Assembly (NCBI GenBank): GCA_945913255.1
Contig: CAMEDC010000007.1
Location: 39,593 to 103,592 of the forward strand
Length of the DNA stretch: 64,000 bases
Direction of reading: 5' to 3'
DNA from: an uncultured Lachnospiraceae bacterium
GTDB lineage: Bacteria > Bacillota > Clostridia > Lachnospirales > Lachnospiraceae
Part shown: positions 35,100 through 43,847 of the stretch, in pieces
Layout: the number at the start of each line of letters is the position of its first letter
Numbering within the stretch: position 1 is the first letter of the stretch
Program-made: the position numbers and the translations under genes
The notes under the pieces: generated by a model
The model's input: only the letters and a program-made list of their open reading frames with translations
Database searches by the model: none
Told to the model about the DNA's origin: nothing

Positions 35100-36245
35100 T
35101 TACTGCTCGTCCTCTTCCTGCGCTGCAATCACTGCATCGATATCAACAGGGACAACATCTGCATCAGCATCCTCTTCCTCTTCCGCAGGTTCAGGAGCAA
35201 ACATTGCCTTAATGCTCAGAGAAATCTTTTTATCATCCTCGTTAAAGTCGACAACCTTTGCAGTTACCTCTTCTCCAACGCTCAGAACATCAGCAGGTTT
35301 CTCAATATGTTCCTTTGCAATCTGAGAAACATGAAGAAGTGCATCCACACCGGGCTCCAGTTCTATAAATGCGCCGAAATCCGTCATTCGTGCAACCTTA
35401 CCGGTTACCACATTACCTACCGCATATTTGGAAGCAGCATCCTTCCAGGGATTTGCATCATCAAACTTTAAGGAAAGTGCAATCTTATTTCCGCTGATTT
35501 CCTTAATCAGAACCTTCAGCTTATCACCAACCTTAAATACCTTTTTGGGATGCTCAACACGTCCCCAGGACATCTCAGAGATATGAAGCAGACCATCTGC
35601 ACCGCCCAGGTCGACAAATGCACCAAAATCGGTAACATTCTTAACAACACCTTCAACAATATCTCCTTCATGGATTCTCGCAAACAGTTCCTTCTGCAAT
35701 TCAGCCTTCTGCGCTGCCACAAGCTGTCTGCGGTCTCCGATGTATCTTCTTCTCTTGGGATTGTACTCGCTGATTACAAACTCAATTTCCTGTCCTGCAT
35801 ACTTGGATAAATCCTTTTCGTAAGTATCGGAAACAAGACTTGCCGGGATGAAAATTCTGACTTCATCAACCACAACACTCAGGCCGCCTTCCAGCACCTG
35901 TGCAACGGTTGCTTTCAGTACCTCTTTATTATTGTATGCTTCCTCAATTCTCTTGTTGCCTCTGTCTGCCGCAAGACGCTTATAGGTCAGAACAACCTGT
36001 CCTTCTCCGTCATTTACCTTCAATACTTTTACTTCCATGGTGTCGCCAACCTTCACTACATCGCGCAGGTCTACGCTGGAATCATTGGTATATTCATTTT
36101 TGGTAAGAATACCATCGGATTTATATCCAATGTTCAATACGATTTCATCCGATTTTACATCGATGACTGTACCTTCGACTACCTCTCCTGCATGTATTGT
36201 CTTAATTGAATCTTCCAACATTTGTTCAAAAGTTAATTCTGACAT
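35100..36245 (-). CDS. rpsA: 30S ribosomal protein S1 (four S1 domains)
   Basis: mRNA-binding ribosomal protein. 381 residues with four S1 RNA-binding repeats at about 17-88, 105-172, 190-260 and 275-345, and an acidic C-terminal tail. Signatures such as GIVEGVVKNVTDFGAFVDLGG-type strands are seen in repeats 3 and 4. Clostridial S1 proteins are shorter than the six-repeat E. coli form, so the length is normal. The ATG lies inside the 3' end of ispH (20-base overlap) with GAGGAGG as ribosome site. In several Clostridia the two are fused into one protein; here they are separate. Confidence 0.96.
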   Translation of the reverse strand: MSELTFEQMLEDSIKTIHAGEVVEGTVIDVKSDEIVLNIGYKSDGILTKNEYTNDSSVDLRDVVKVGDTMEVKVLKVNDGEGQVVLTYKRLAADRGNKRIEEAYNNKEVLKATVAQVLEGGLSVVVDEVRIFIPASLVSDTYEKDLSKYAGQEIEFVISEYNPKRRRYIGDRRQLVAAQKAELQKELFARIHEGDIVEGVVKNVTDFGAFVDLGGADGLLHISEMSWGRVEHPKKVFKVGDKLKVLIKEISGNKIALSLKFDDANPWKDAASKYAVGNVVTGKVARMTDFGAFIELEPGVDALLHVSQIAKEHIEKPADVLSVGEEVTAKVVDFNEDDKKISLSIKAMFAPEPAEEEEDADADVVPVDIDAVIAAQEEDEQ

Positions 36246-37092
36246 AATTTTGAACCTCCTCGATTAATTTATTTGGGGTGGAAGCCCCCGCTGTAATACC
36301 CACCAGGCGGACAGCTTTAGGTAGTTCTAAATGCAAGTCATCCAGTGTCTGTATAAAATAGGTATTTGCACATTCCTCGCTGCAAATATCGTACAGCTTA
36401 CGCGTGTTGGAGCTGTGCTTCCCGCCTATTACAATCATAACGTCAGCCTCCGCTGCAAGCGCTCTTGCGGCCCGCTGGCGTTCCTCCGTTGCGTTACATA
36501 TAGTGTTCACAACACTAACATTGTAACCTTTTTTTTGAAAAATTTCAACTATATAATGAAATTTATTGTAGTTAAATGTCGTTTGGGATACAATGCAAAG
36601 CTTTTTCCCCTCCGGCGCAATAAACTTTTCCGCTTCTTCCGGTTCTTCCAGCACCACTGCCGGTCCCTTGCACCATCCCAGAATTCCTTCCACTTCAGGA
36701 TGCCCCGGATTTCCGATAATTACGATAAAATTTCCTTCTCTGCTCTCCTGCTCCACGATTTTGTGAATCCGTTTTACAAAAGGACAAGTGGCATCAATGC
36801 ACTCCAAACCTTTTTCTTCCAGAATACGGTATATCTCTTCGGGTACACCGTGAGCACGAATAATAACCGCGGCATTTTCCTCATTCCCGCAGAGTTTCAG
36901 CTCTTCCAGTGCCCTTCTTGTTTCCAGAACTCTGACACCCTTTTCCGCCATTTCCTTTACCACTTCCTCATTGTGTACGATGGGGCCATAGGTATAAATA
37001 GTTTTCCCCTTTTCCAGATGTTCATACACTGTGTCTACTGCACGCTTCACTCCAAAGCAGAAGCCCGCGCATTCCGCAAGTCTGATTTCCAT
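36226..37092 (-). CDS. ispH: 4-hydroxy-3-methylbut-2-enyl diphosphate reductase
   Basis: Last enzyme of the MEP isoprenoid pathway, making IPP and DMAPP from HMBPP with a [4Fe-4S] cluster. 288 residues. The three cluster cysteines are seen in GFCFGVKRA near residue 12, DATCPFVKRIH near 96, and VNTICNATEERQ near 195. Substrate-binding histidines are in RAHG and GHPEVEG, and the closing signature ITAGASTPN is present. It starts 3 bases after cmk and overlaps rpsA by 20 bases, so cmk-ispH-rpsA are co-expressed. Confidence 0.97.
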   Translation of the reverse strand: MEIRLAECAGFCFGVKRAVDTVYEHLEKGKTIYTYGPIVHNEEVVKEMAEKGVRVLETRRALEELKLCGNEENAAVIIRAHGVPEEIYRILEEKGLECIDATCPFVKRIHKIVEQESREGNFIVIIGNPGHPEVEGILGWCKGPAVVLEEPEEAEKFIAPEGKKLCIVSQTTFNYNKFHYIVEIFQKKGYNVSVVNTICNATEERQRAARALAAEADVMIVIGGKHSSNTRKLYDICSEECANTYFIQTLDDLHLELPKAVRLVGITAGASTPNKLIEEVQNYVRINF

Positions 37093-37095
37093 AGT

Positions 37096-37755
37096 TTACC
37101 TTTCACAAAAAGAACTGATTTTTTCGATTACTTGCTCTATACTCATATCGGAGGTATCTACCAGAATCGCATCCGGTGCCTGCTTTAAGGGGGAAAGTTC
37201 TCTGTGCATATCACGATAATCCCGTTCCTCGATATCTGCCTTGATTTGATTCAGATCACAGCTTACTCCTTTTGCAGACAGTTCATCATATCTGCGTTTT
37301 GCTCTGACCTCACTGCTTGCCGTCAGATAAATTTTGACCTGTGCCTCAGGGAGAACGCAGGTACCGATATCACGTCCATCCATAATACAATCACTTTCTG
37401 ACGCCAGCTTTCGCTGTAATTCCACAAGCTTTTTTCTTACCTCAGGAATTGGGCTGATAGTTGAGGCAGCATTGCCGACCTCCTCTGTACGCAAAAATGC
37501 GTTCACGTTCTCTCCATTTAGCAGCACAACCTGAACACCGTCCTCGTAACGTATGGTGACATCCGCTTCCCCGCATTTTTTTATAATGGATTCTGTATCC
37601 TGCAAATCAACCTTTTCCCGTAGCATAAACAATGCAAGAGCCCGGTACATGGATCCTGTATCCACATAAATCAGTTTCATCTTTTTTGCCACTGCCTTTG
37701 CAATGGTGCTCTTCCCTGCCCCTGCAGGTCCGTCGATTGCGATATTGTAACTCAT
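37096..37755 (-). CDS. cmk: Cytidylate kinase
   Basis: Phosphorylates CMP and dCMP using ATP. 219 residues, standard. The P-loop GPAGAGKST is at residues 9-17, the CMP-specific insert spans about 60-110, and DGRDIGT and the lid arginines (RAKRRY, ERDYRDMHRE) follow. ATG 37755 has GGAGG 8 bases upstream. It overlaps nothing, follows the flavoprotein gene by 31 bases, and precedes ispH by 3. Confidence 0.96.
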   Translation of the reverse strand: MSYNIAIDGPAGAGKSTIAKAVAKKMKLIYVDTGSMYRALALFMLREKVDLQDTESIIKKCGEADVTIRYEDGVQVVLLNGENVNAFLRTEEVGNAASTISPIPEVRKKLVELQRKLASESDCIMDGRDIGTCVLPEAQVKIYLTASSEVRAKRRYDELSAKGVSCDLNQIKADIEERDYRDMHRELSPLKQAPDAILVDTSDMSIEQVIEKISSFCER

Positions 37756-37786
37756 ATCTATATCCTCCGTCTCAAATGAATAAATG

Positions 37787-39013
37787 TTAACATCCACCCT
37801 GGCTTTCTCCCGCCAAATGCCCTGTAGACCAGGCAATCTGAAGATTAAAGCCTCCGGTCAATGCATCCACATCCAGCATCTCGCCGGCAAAATAGAGTCC
37901 TTTTACCTTCTTTGACTCCATGGTAGAAGGATTAACATCCTTTACCGTAACTCCGCCTTTCGTAATGATTGCCTCGGCAAAACTTCTGGTTCCGGTCACC
38001 GTCAACGGCAGCTTTTTTATCAGTTCAAGGAAGCGTTTTCGCTCCTCCCTGGTAATCTCATTTACTTTCTTATCCGGATGAATACCTGATAATTCCACCA
38101 TTACGGGAATCAGTTTCACGGGGAAAAGTCCTCCCAGCGCATTCTTAAATTGCCTGTTTTTATTTTCCTCAAAGTCCCGCAAAATTCTCTTATCAAGCTG
38201 TTCCGTCTCGATTGCCGGTTTTAAATCAATCAACAGTTCTGCTTCAGAACCCGGTAAATAATAACTGCTTGCAGATAAAATCAACGGGCTGCTGACTCCG
38301 AAATGTGTGAAAAGCATTTCACCGAAGCCCTCATACACTTTTTTCTTCCCACATATCAGCTGAACAGTCACATTTTTCAGCGAAAGTCCCATCAACTGTC
38401 CGCACCAGGCTTCCTTGACCTGAAACGGCACCAGTGCCGGGTATACCTCAGTGACCTTATGTCCTGTCTTTTCCGCAAAACGATATCCATCCCCTGTAGA
38501 ACCCGTAGACGGATAAGAAACCCCTCCCGTACATACAATGACACTGTCCGCTTCCACTTGATTTCCGCCGGACAATCTGACTCCCAGGACACAGCCATCC
38601 TTGATAAGCAGATCTGCAACTTCCGTGTTCAGATGAATTTCCACGTTTCTTTTCTTCAACTCTCTCTGAAAAGCGGCAATCACATCGGAAGAATGATCGG
38701 AAACAGGAAATACTCTTTCACCGCGTTCTGTTTTTAATGCACAGCCCGCTTTCTCCAGGAAATCCATTACTGCATAATTATCAAATCCGTACAGCGCGCT
38801 ATACATAAATCTGGGATTTGTGCAGATATTTGCAAACAAAGTGTCCATATCTGCCCCATTCGTAACATTACAGCGCCCTTTTCCCGTTATAAAAAGCTTT
38901 TTCCCCAGCTTTTCGTTTTTTTCCAGCAGCACTACATTTGCACCGGTATCCGCAGCTGCCACCGCAGCCATCATGCCGGCAGCACCGCCGCCAATCACAA
39001 TCACCCGCCTCAT
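37787..39013 (-). CDS. HI0933/BaiN-like FAD-dependent oxidoreductase
   Basis: A 408-residue flavoprotein of the HI0933/BaiN-like family. The FAD dinucleotide fold is at the start (VIGGGAAGMMAAVAAAD, residues 6-22) with LLEKNEKLGKKL and GKGRCNVTN. The mid-domain GVSYPSTGSTGDGY and the C-terminal KGLYFAGEMLDVDALTGGFN-type FAD block are also seen. BaiN was proposed to act on bile acid intermediates in gut Clostridia, but most family members have no proven substrate, so only the family is claimed. Its ATG overlaps the RpiR gene stop by four bases (ATGA). Confidence 0.88.
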   Translation of the reverse strand: MRRVIVIGGGAAGMMAAVAAADTGANVVLLEKNEKLGKKLFITGKGRCNVTNGADMDTLFANICTNPRFMYSALYGFDNYAVMDFLEKAGCALKTERGERVFPVSDHSSDVIAAFQRELKKRNVEIHLNTEVADLLIKDGCVLGVRLSGGNQVEADSVIVCTGGVSYPSTGSTGDGYRFAEKTGHKVTEVYPALVPFQVKEAWCGQLMGLSLKNVTVQLICGKKKVYEGFGEMLFTHFGVSSPLILSASSYYLPGSEAELLIDLKPAIETEQLDKRILRDFEENKNRQFKNALGGLFPVKLIPVMVELSGIHPDKKVNEITREERKRFLELIKKLPLTVTGTRSFAEAIITKGGVTVKDVNPSTMESKKVKGLYFAGEMLDVDALTGGFNLQIAWSTGHLAGESQGGC

Positions 39014-39939
39014 CTCTCCATTTCCTCCCGGCGCAGTGAATAATTCAACATCGGCTCATCGTTGATAAAATTGATTTCATCATTCAAATATACCTGGTAA
39101 TTGTTCCATGTCTCTTCCAGCCGTTCCAGATTCTTTTTAACCTCCTGCGGACATTTCAGGCAAAGAGCAACAACAAGTGCATTGATTACACTTAACGGTG
39201 CCACCAGGGAATCCACAATGGAAACCATGTCGCTTCGTGCCAGCAGATTACAGGAGGAATACAAGCTCATGGGAGAATTAACAGAATCCGTTATGGCGAT
39301 AACCTTTGCGTTCATATCACTGGCAAATTCCATCGCCTTCAGGGTTCGCATGGAATATCTGGGAAAACTGATTCCGATAAAACAATCTTTCTCACTGATT
39401 CGTATCATCTGTTCAAAGGTTTCGCTGACACTGGTTGTCTTCAGCAAGACCACATTACCCCGTATCATATTCAGGTAAAAATGCAGGAATTCGGCAAGCG
39501 GCTCATTGCTTCGCAGCCCCATAATATAAATATTCTCTGCTTCCAGGATAGTATTCACAGCCGATTCAAAAGCTGCTGGGTCAAGATTTTCTATCGTATG
39601 CTGCAATTTTTCAATATCTGCCGTCAGAACGGAAGTCAGCACCTCGGACTGGGAACTTCTTCCATACTTTGCATCCATACGCTGCATACTGCTTAGCTTT
39701 CCCTTCACACACTCCTCAAGTGCCTTCTGAAACTCCGGATACCCTTCATAGCCGATGCCCGATGCAAAGCGTACTACTGTCGACTCGCTGACACCCAGAG
39801 TCTCCCCTAGCTTTGCCGCCGTCATGAAAACCGCCTGGTCATAATGCTCGGATATGAACTTCGCAATTGCCTTATGGCTTTTGCTCATTTTTTCATAGCG
39901 TTCTGATATTCTGCTCAAAATATCGTATTGTTTCTCCAT
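39010..39939 (-). CDS. MurR/RpiR family transcriptional regulator
   Basis: A 309-residue regulator: N-terminal RpiR helix-turn-helix (about 1-77, with KLGETLGVSESTVVRFASGIGY) and a C-terminal SIS sugar-phosphate-binding domain (about 125-260, with ENIYIMGLRSNEPLAEF). Family members sense phosphosugars and control sugar or cell-wall recycling genes. No sugar gene is adjacent, and it is translationally coupled (ATGA) to a flavoprotein, so its target is unknown. GGAG precedes the ATG. Confidence 0.9.
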   Translation of the reverse strand: MEKQYDILSRISERYEKMSKSHKAIAKFISEHYDQAVFMTAAKLGETLGVSESTVVRFASGIGYEGYPEFQKALEECVKGKLSSMQRMDAKYGRSSQSEVLTSVLTADIEKLQHTIENLDPAAFESAVNTILEAENIYIMGLRSNEPLAEFLHFYLNMIRGNVVLLKTTSVSETFEQMIRISEKDCFIGISFPRYSMRTLKAMEFASDMNAKVIAITDSVNSPMSLYSSCNLLARSDMVSIVDSLVAPLSVINALVVALCLKCPQEVKKNLERLEETWNNYQVYLNDEINFINDEPMLNYSLRREEMER

Positions 39940-39954
39940 CGCCGCCGACTCCTG

Positions 39955-40521
39955 TTATCTGTTGTTCCCTGATGCGAAATCACGGTAGCAATTCTCCAGC
40001 AATTCCTGTGTCTGGACATCCGTCAAGTCATAATCACCTGTCAGTGACATGCAGGCCGCACCATGGATGAAAATCCACATCTTCATAAACAAATCCTGAG
40101 GTTCCTCACACCCTGCCGCCTTTGCCAGATTAATTTCATAAACCACATTTCCTTCTTTTCCGTTCAACAGCTCATACATACTCTTTTTTCCGATTCCGCT
40201 TCCTTCATTTACAAAGAGCAGTTCAAAAAGATGCTTTTCTTCTCTTGCAAAAGCAATATATGCCATTCCCAAATTTGTAAACGGTGCCTTTCCCATCCTG
40301 GGATACAGACTGTAGTAATCCTGAAAAAACGATGCAGCTTTTTCGTAAACTGCATTCCAAAGCTCGTCCATATTTTTATATACACGAAAAATAGGCTGCG
40401 TTGAACATCCCGCTTTTGCCGCAACCTTTCTGGCTGTCACATTTGAAAATCCTTCCTCTCTTGTCATTGCAAACGCTGTTTCCAGAATCATTTCAATCGT
40501 TATTGTTTCTTTACGAGCCAT
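39955..40521 (-). CDS. TetR/AcrR family transcriptional regulator
   Basis: A 188-residue repressor-type protein with an N-terminal TetR helix-turn-helix (about 8-55: ILETAFAMTREEGFSNVTARKVAAKAGCST) and a helical ligand-binding C-terminal region. Its promoter contains a 16-bp inverted repeat over the -10 box, consistent with autoregulation. The gene is first in a same-strand run: rpiR follows after 15 bases. An effector cannot be inferred. The region 40522-40755 holds its promoter and the decarboxylase terminator. Confidence 0.9.
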   Translation of the reverse strand: MARKETITIEMILETAFAMTREEGFSNVTARKVAAKAGCSTQPIFRVYKNMDELWNAVYEKAASFFQDYYSLYPRMGKAPFTNLGMAYIAFAREEKHLFELLFVNEGSGIGKKSMYELLNGKEGNVVYEINLAKAAGCEEPQDLFMKMWIFIHGAACMSLTGDYDLTDVQTQELLENCYRDFASGNNR

Positions 40522-40593
40522 CTCTTTTATCCCCCCACATTATTCAGTGCATTAACAAGTTTTTTCCGCACTGTTCCTGCGTTCCATATAACA

Positions 40594-40629
40594 CTTGTTA
40601 TTTTACAAGCATCCCGGTCGCCTTGTCAA
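40594..40629 (-). promoter_or_regulatory. tetR promoter with overlapping inverted-repeat operator
   Basis: TTGACA (40624-40629), 18-base spacer and TAAAAT (40600-40605) on the minus strand. The palindrome CTTGT-N6-ACAAG (40594-40609) spans the -10 box, a usual place for a TetR-type repressor. A related half-site AACAAGTT lies closer to the gene. Confidence 0.68.
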
Positions 40630-40705
40630 GTACTACATCTTGTGTCCAAAGCCATGCTTTCACTATCCACAGAAAGTATACTGCTATTGTCGACGGATGT
40701 GCACC

Positions 40706-40738
40706 AAAAAAACAGACCGTCCAATAGGGACGGTCTGC
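40706..40738 (-). terminator. Terminator of the sodium decarboxylase operon
   Basis: Minus-strand hairpin GCAGACCGTCC-CTATT-GGACGGTCTG followed by a seven-U run, 18 bases past the oadA-like stop. It is a strong, canonical intrinsic terminator. Confidence 0.92.
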
Positions 40739-40755
40739 CTGTCAGTAACTTTACA

Positions 40756-42183
40756 TTATACGGGATAAGCACCGTTTTTGGTATCAGCCTGGGTCATATC
40801 AACCTTTTCCTGCTGTGCCTGACGGTATTTGAAGAAATCGGTAGCAACCTGAGGGAACAGTGCATAAGAAAGCACATCCTCATCCTGCTGCTTCCATTCT
40901 TTCATCTCACCTTCCAGTTTATCCATCTCGCTGGGAAGTGTATCCGCAAAACGGCAGGTAATTCTCTCTTCACCGGGAATAACCTTGTCGATGATTTCCT
41001 GGTTCATAGGCTTTACAGTCTGACCATATTCACCGCGGAGAACTGCCTTTGTCTCCTTTGTTGCCATTTTGTATCTCTCACCCATCAATACATTAAACAC
41101 AGCCTGTGTTCCGACAATCTGAGAAGAAGGTGTAACAAGAGGGGGTTCACCAAGATCCTTACGAACCTCAGGAATTTCCTTCAGCACATCGTAGTATCTG
41201 TCTTCTGCGTTCTGCTCCTTCAGCTGGCTCACCATGTTGGAAAGCATACCGCCGGGAACCTGATACAGCAGAGTCTTGATATCCACGCCCATAACCTTAG
41301 GATTCAGCAAACCATTAGCAAGGCACTCATCTCTGTAAGGACGGAAGTAATCTGCAATCTCAGCCAGCAGATTCTGATCAAATCCCGTATCATAAGGGGT
41401 TCCCTTAAAGGTCTCAACCATAACCTCAGTAGCAGGCTGTGAGGTACCCATTGCGAAGGGACTCATTGCAGTATCAATCACATCGACACCTGCCTCCACT
41501 GCCTTCAGATAAGTCATGCTTGCCACACCGGAGGTGTAATGGGTATGCAGCTGGATAGGAAGCTTTGTGTTCTCCTTCATGGCTGCAATCAGTTCAGATG
41601 CCTTGTAAGGAACAAGAAGGCCTGCCATGTCCTTGATACAGATGGAATCCGCACCCATCTCCTCAATCTTCTTTGCCATATCAGCCCAGTATTCCAGGGT
41701 ATAGGCATCTCCAAGAGTATAGGACAGTGCTACCTGAGCATGTCCTCTGCCTTCCTGTTGTTTCATCTTGTTGGTTGCATTTACTGCCTCCTGCAGATTA
41801 CGCAGGTCATTCAGACAGTCAAAAATACGGATGATATCAATACCGTTTGCGATGGACTTCTGTACAAAAGCATCTACCACGTCATCGGCATAAGGTCTGT
41901 AACCAAGTATATTTTGTCCACGGAACAGCATCTGCAGCTTTGTGTTCTTAAATCCGTCACGCAGCTTACGTAATCTGTCCCAAGGATCTTCCTTCAGGAA
42001 ACGAAGAGATGCATCAAAGGTTGCGCCTCCCCAGCACTCTACAGAGTGGTATCCGACCTTATCCATTTTATCAACGATAGGGAGCATAAACTCGGTAGGC
42101 ATTCTGGTTGCAATCAGAGACTGATGTGCATCACGCAGTATCGTTTCCGTAATTTTTATCGGTTTCTTTTCAATTTCTGACAT
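40756..42183 (-). CDS. oadA: Oxaloacetate/pyruvate carboxyltransferase subunit (5S/OadA-like, no biotin domain)
   Basis: A 475-residue carboxyltransferase of the OadA/pyruvate carboxylase B/transcarboxylase 5S family. It moves carboxyl between oxaloacetate and carrier biotin. The HMGL-like barrel shows ETILRDAHQSLIATRM near residue 12, the metal-binding HTHYTSG near 215, and the carboxylated-lysine block ICIKDMAG near 185. The C-terminal PYC_OADA domain ends near 450. The usual C-terminal biotin domain is absent; a separate biotin protein is encoded upstream in the operon. ATG 42183 has GGAGG. It is the last gene of a five-gene operon. Confidence 0.93.
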   Translation of the reverse strand: MSEIEKKPIKITETILRDAHQSLIATRMPTEFMLPIVDKMDKVGYHSVECWGGATFDASLRFLKEDPWDRLRKLRDGFKNTKLQMLFRGQNILGYRPYADDVVDAFVQKSIANGIDIIRIFDCLNDLRNLQEAVNATNKMKQQEGRGHAQVALSYTLGDAYTLEYWADMAKKIEEMGADSICIKDMAGLLVPYKASELIAAMKENTKLPIQLHTHYTSGVASMTYLKAVEAGVDVIDTAMSPFAMGTSQPATEVMVETFKGTPYDTGFDQNLLAEIADYFRPYRDECLANGLLNPKVMGVDIKTLLYQVPGGMLSNMVSQLKEQNAEDRYYDVLKEIPEVRKDLGEPPLVTPSSQIVGTQAVFNVLMGERYKMATKETKAVLRGEYGQTVKPMNQEIIDKVIPGEERITCRFADTLPSEMDKLEGEMKEWKQQDEDVLSYALFPQVATDFFKYRQAQQEKVDMTQADTKNGAYPV

Positions 42184-42223
42184 TACGAATTTCCTCCATG
42201 TTTTGTTTTATATAAATATTAGC

Positions 42224-43375
42224 TTAGAATACTCCGAAGATGGCCATGAATGTACCTGCCGCTACGGCTGTTCCGATAACACCGGCAACATTAGGTCCCA
42301 TTGCATGCATCAGCAGGAAGTTGGTAGGATCTGCCTCTGCACCTACCTTCTGGGAAACGCGGGCGGCCATGGGTACGGCGGACACACCTGCGGAACCAAT
42401 CAAAGGATTTACCTTGCCATGTGTCAGTACACACATCAATTTACCGAACAGCACACCGGCCGCAGTACCAAACATGAATGCAATCAGACCCAGTACAACA
42501 ATCTTCAGTGTATCCGCATTCAGGAATGCCTCGGCGCTGGTGGTTGCACCAACGGAAGTACCCAGCAGGATAACAACGATATACATCAGTGCATTGGATG
42601 CCGTCTCTGTCAGCTGTCTCACCACGCCAGACTCTCTGAACAGGTTGCCGAGCATCAGCATACCAACCAGAGGAGCGGTTGTGGGAAGAATCAGACATAC
42701 TACGATTGTTACAACGATGGGGAACAGAATCTTCTCCAATTTACTTACGGGACGAAGCTGTGCCATCTTGATCTTTCTTTCCTTCTCTGTCGTGAAAAGC
42801 TTCATGATAGGCGGCTGGATAATCGGCACCAGTGACATATAGGAATAAGCAGCCACCGCAATGGGACCCAGAATCGCCGTCTGCCCCAGTTTACCTGCAA
42901 GGAAGATAGAGGTAGGGCCGTCTGCCCCACCGATGATGGAGATGGCAGCTGCAGCCTTATCGTTGAAGCCAAGGAAGATTGCGCCGAAATAAGCGGCGAA
43001 AATACCAAACTGTGCCGCTGCGCCCAGCAAAAAGCTCTTGGGATTAGCAATCAGCGGACCAAAGTCTGTCATTGCACCTACACCAAGGAAAATCAGAGAA
43101 GGCAGAATTGCCAGCTCATCTAATTTGTAAAAGTAATACAGCAAACCGCCAACACCATTGGCTGCGTCTTCTGCATGAAGCATGATATCGGGATAGATAT
43201 TTACCAACAACATGCCGAAGGCTATCGGAGTTAAAAGCAGAGGCTCAAACTCATGACGGATAGCCAGGTAAAGGAAAAAGCATGCAACCGCTATCATAAC
43301 GTAATTTCCCCATGTCAGGTTGAAAAACGCCGTCTGATGAAGCAGGTTGTTCAGCGTAGAACCTATGTATTCCAT
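42224..43375 (-). CDS. oadB: Sodium ion-translocating decarboxylase beta subunit
   Basis: A 383-residue polytopic membrane protein (nine or more hydrophobic segments) of the OadB/MmdB/GcdB family, which decarboxylates carboxybiotin and pumps sodium out. The sodium-site signature [17 protein letters not shown] is visible near residue 145, and the later [14 protein letters not shown] and [14 protein letters not shown] blocks are typical. ATG 43375 has AGGAGG. It lies between the biotin protein and the OadA-like gene. Confidence 0.96.
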   Translation of the reverse strand: MEYIGSTLNNLLHQTAFFNLTWGNYVMIAVACFFLYLAIRHEFEPLLLTPIAFGMLLVNIYPDIMLHAEDAANGVGGLLYYFYKLDELAILPSLIFLGVGAMTDFGPLIANPKSFLLGAAAQFGIFAAYFGAIFLGFNDKAAAAISIIGGADGPTSIFLAGKLGQTAILGPIAVAAYSYMSLVPIIQPPIMKLFTTEKERKIKMAQLRPVSKLEKILFPIVVTIVVCLILPTTAPLVGMLMLGNLFRESGVVRQLTETASNALMYIVVILLGTSVGATTSAEAFLNADTLKIVVLGLIAFMFGTAAGVLFGKLMCVLTHGKVNPLIGSAGVSAVPMAARVSQKVGAEADPTNFLLMHAMGPNVAGVIGTAVAAGTFMAIFGVF

Positions 43376-43454
43376 TTGTTGACCTCCTGTTGTCTTTCTA
43401 CCAAAGTAATATACATCAAATCACTCGCGCGACCTGTATGTATGGCATGAAATC

Positions 43455-43829
43455 TTAGTTCAAGGTTGCAAGAACTGCACCTGCTTCAACAGCATCGCCA
43501 ACAGCTACATCAACACTTGCAACAGTGCCATCCTGAGGTGCAACAACAGGGATTTCCATCTTCATTGCTTCGATGATTACAACTGCATCACCCTTCTTGA
43601 CTGCATCTCCGACCTTCTTCTCCAGCTTAAATACCTTTCCTGCTGCACCTGCCTCAATCTTTACGCTTCCTGCGCCGCCGGCTGCCTTAGGTGCTGCTGC
43701 GGGTGCAGCCTTGGGAGCTGCCTTGGGAGCTGCGGGAGCCTTTGCTGCTACAGGTGCTCCGGAAGAAGCGCCCTCTTCTACGGTTACATCATATACGTTT
43801 CCATTTACGGTAATGGTATAATTTTTCAT
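43455..43829 (-). CDS. Biotin carboxyl carrier protein of the decarboxylase
   Basis: A 124-residue protein: a short N-terminal beta segment (KNYTITVNGNVYDVTVEE), an Ala/Pro/Lys-rich flexible linker (about 28-58, repeated KAAP units), and a C-terminal biotinyl domain with the EAMKME motif whose lysine is biotinylated. It carries carboxyl from the carboxyltransferase subunits to the membrane OadB. ATG 43829 has GGAGG. It corresponds to MmdC/GcdC or the transcarboxylase 1.3S subunit. Confidence 0.95.
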   Translation of the reverse strand: MKNYTITVNGNVYDVTVEEGASSGAPVAAKAPAAPKAAPKAAPAAAPKAAGGAGSVKIEAGAAGKVFKLEKKVGDAVKKGDAVVIIEAMKMEIPVVAPQDGTVASVDVAVGDAVEAGAVLATLN

Positions 43830-43847
43830 CTTATTTTCCTCCATTCA

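Noticed and set aside
36226..36245. Frameshift error splitting a fused IspH-S1 protein
   Set aside because: The rpsA ATG has a near-perfect ribosome site and both proteins have complete ends, so two genes are the simpler reading.
43655..43760. Tandem DNA repeat
   Set aside because: The repetition is the Ala/Pro/Lys-rich linker of the biotin carrier protein, a normal protein feature.
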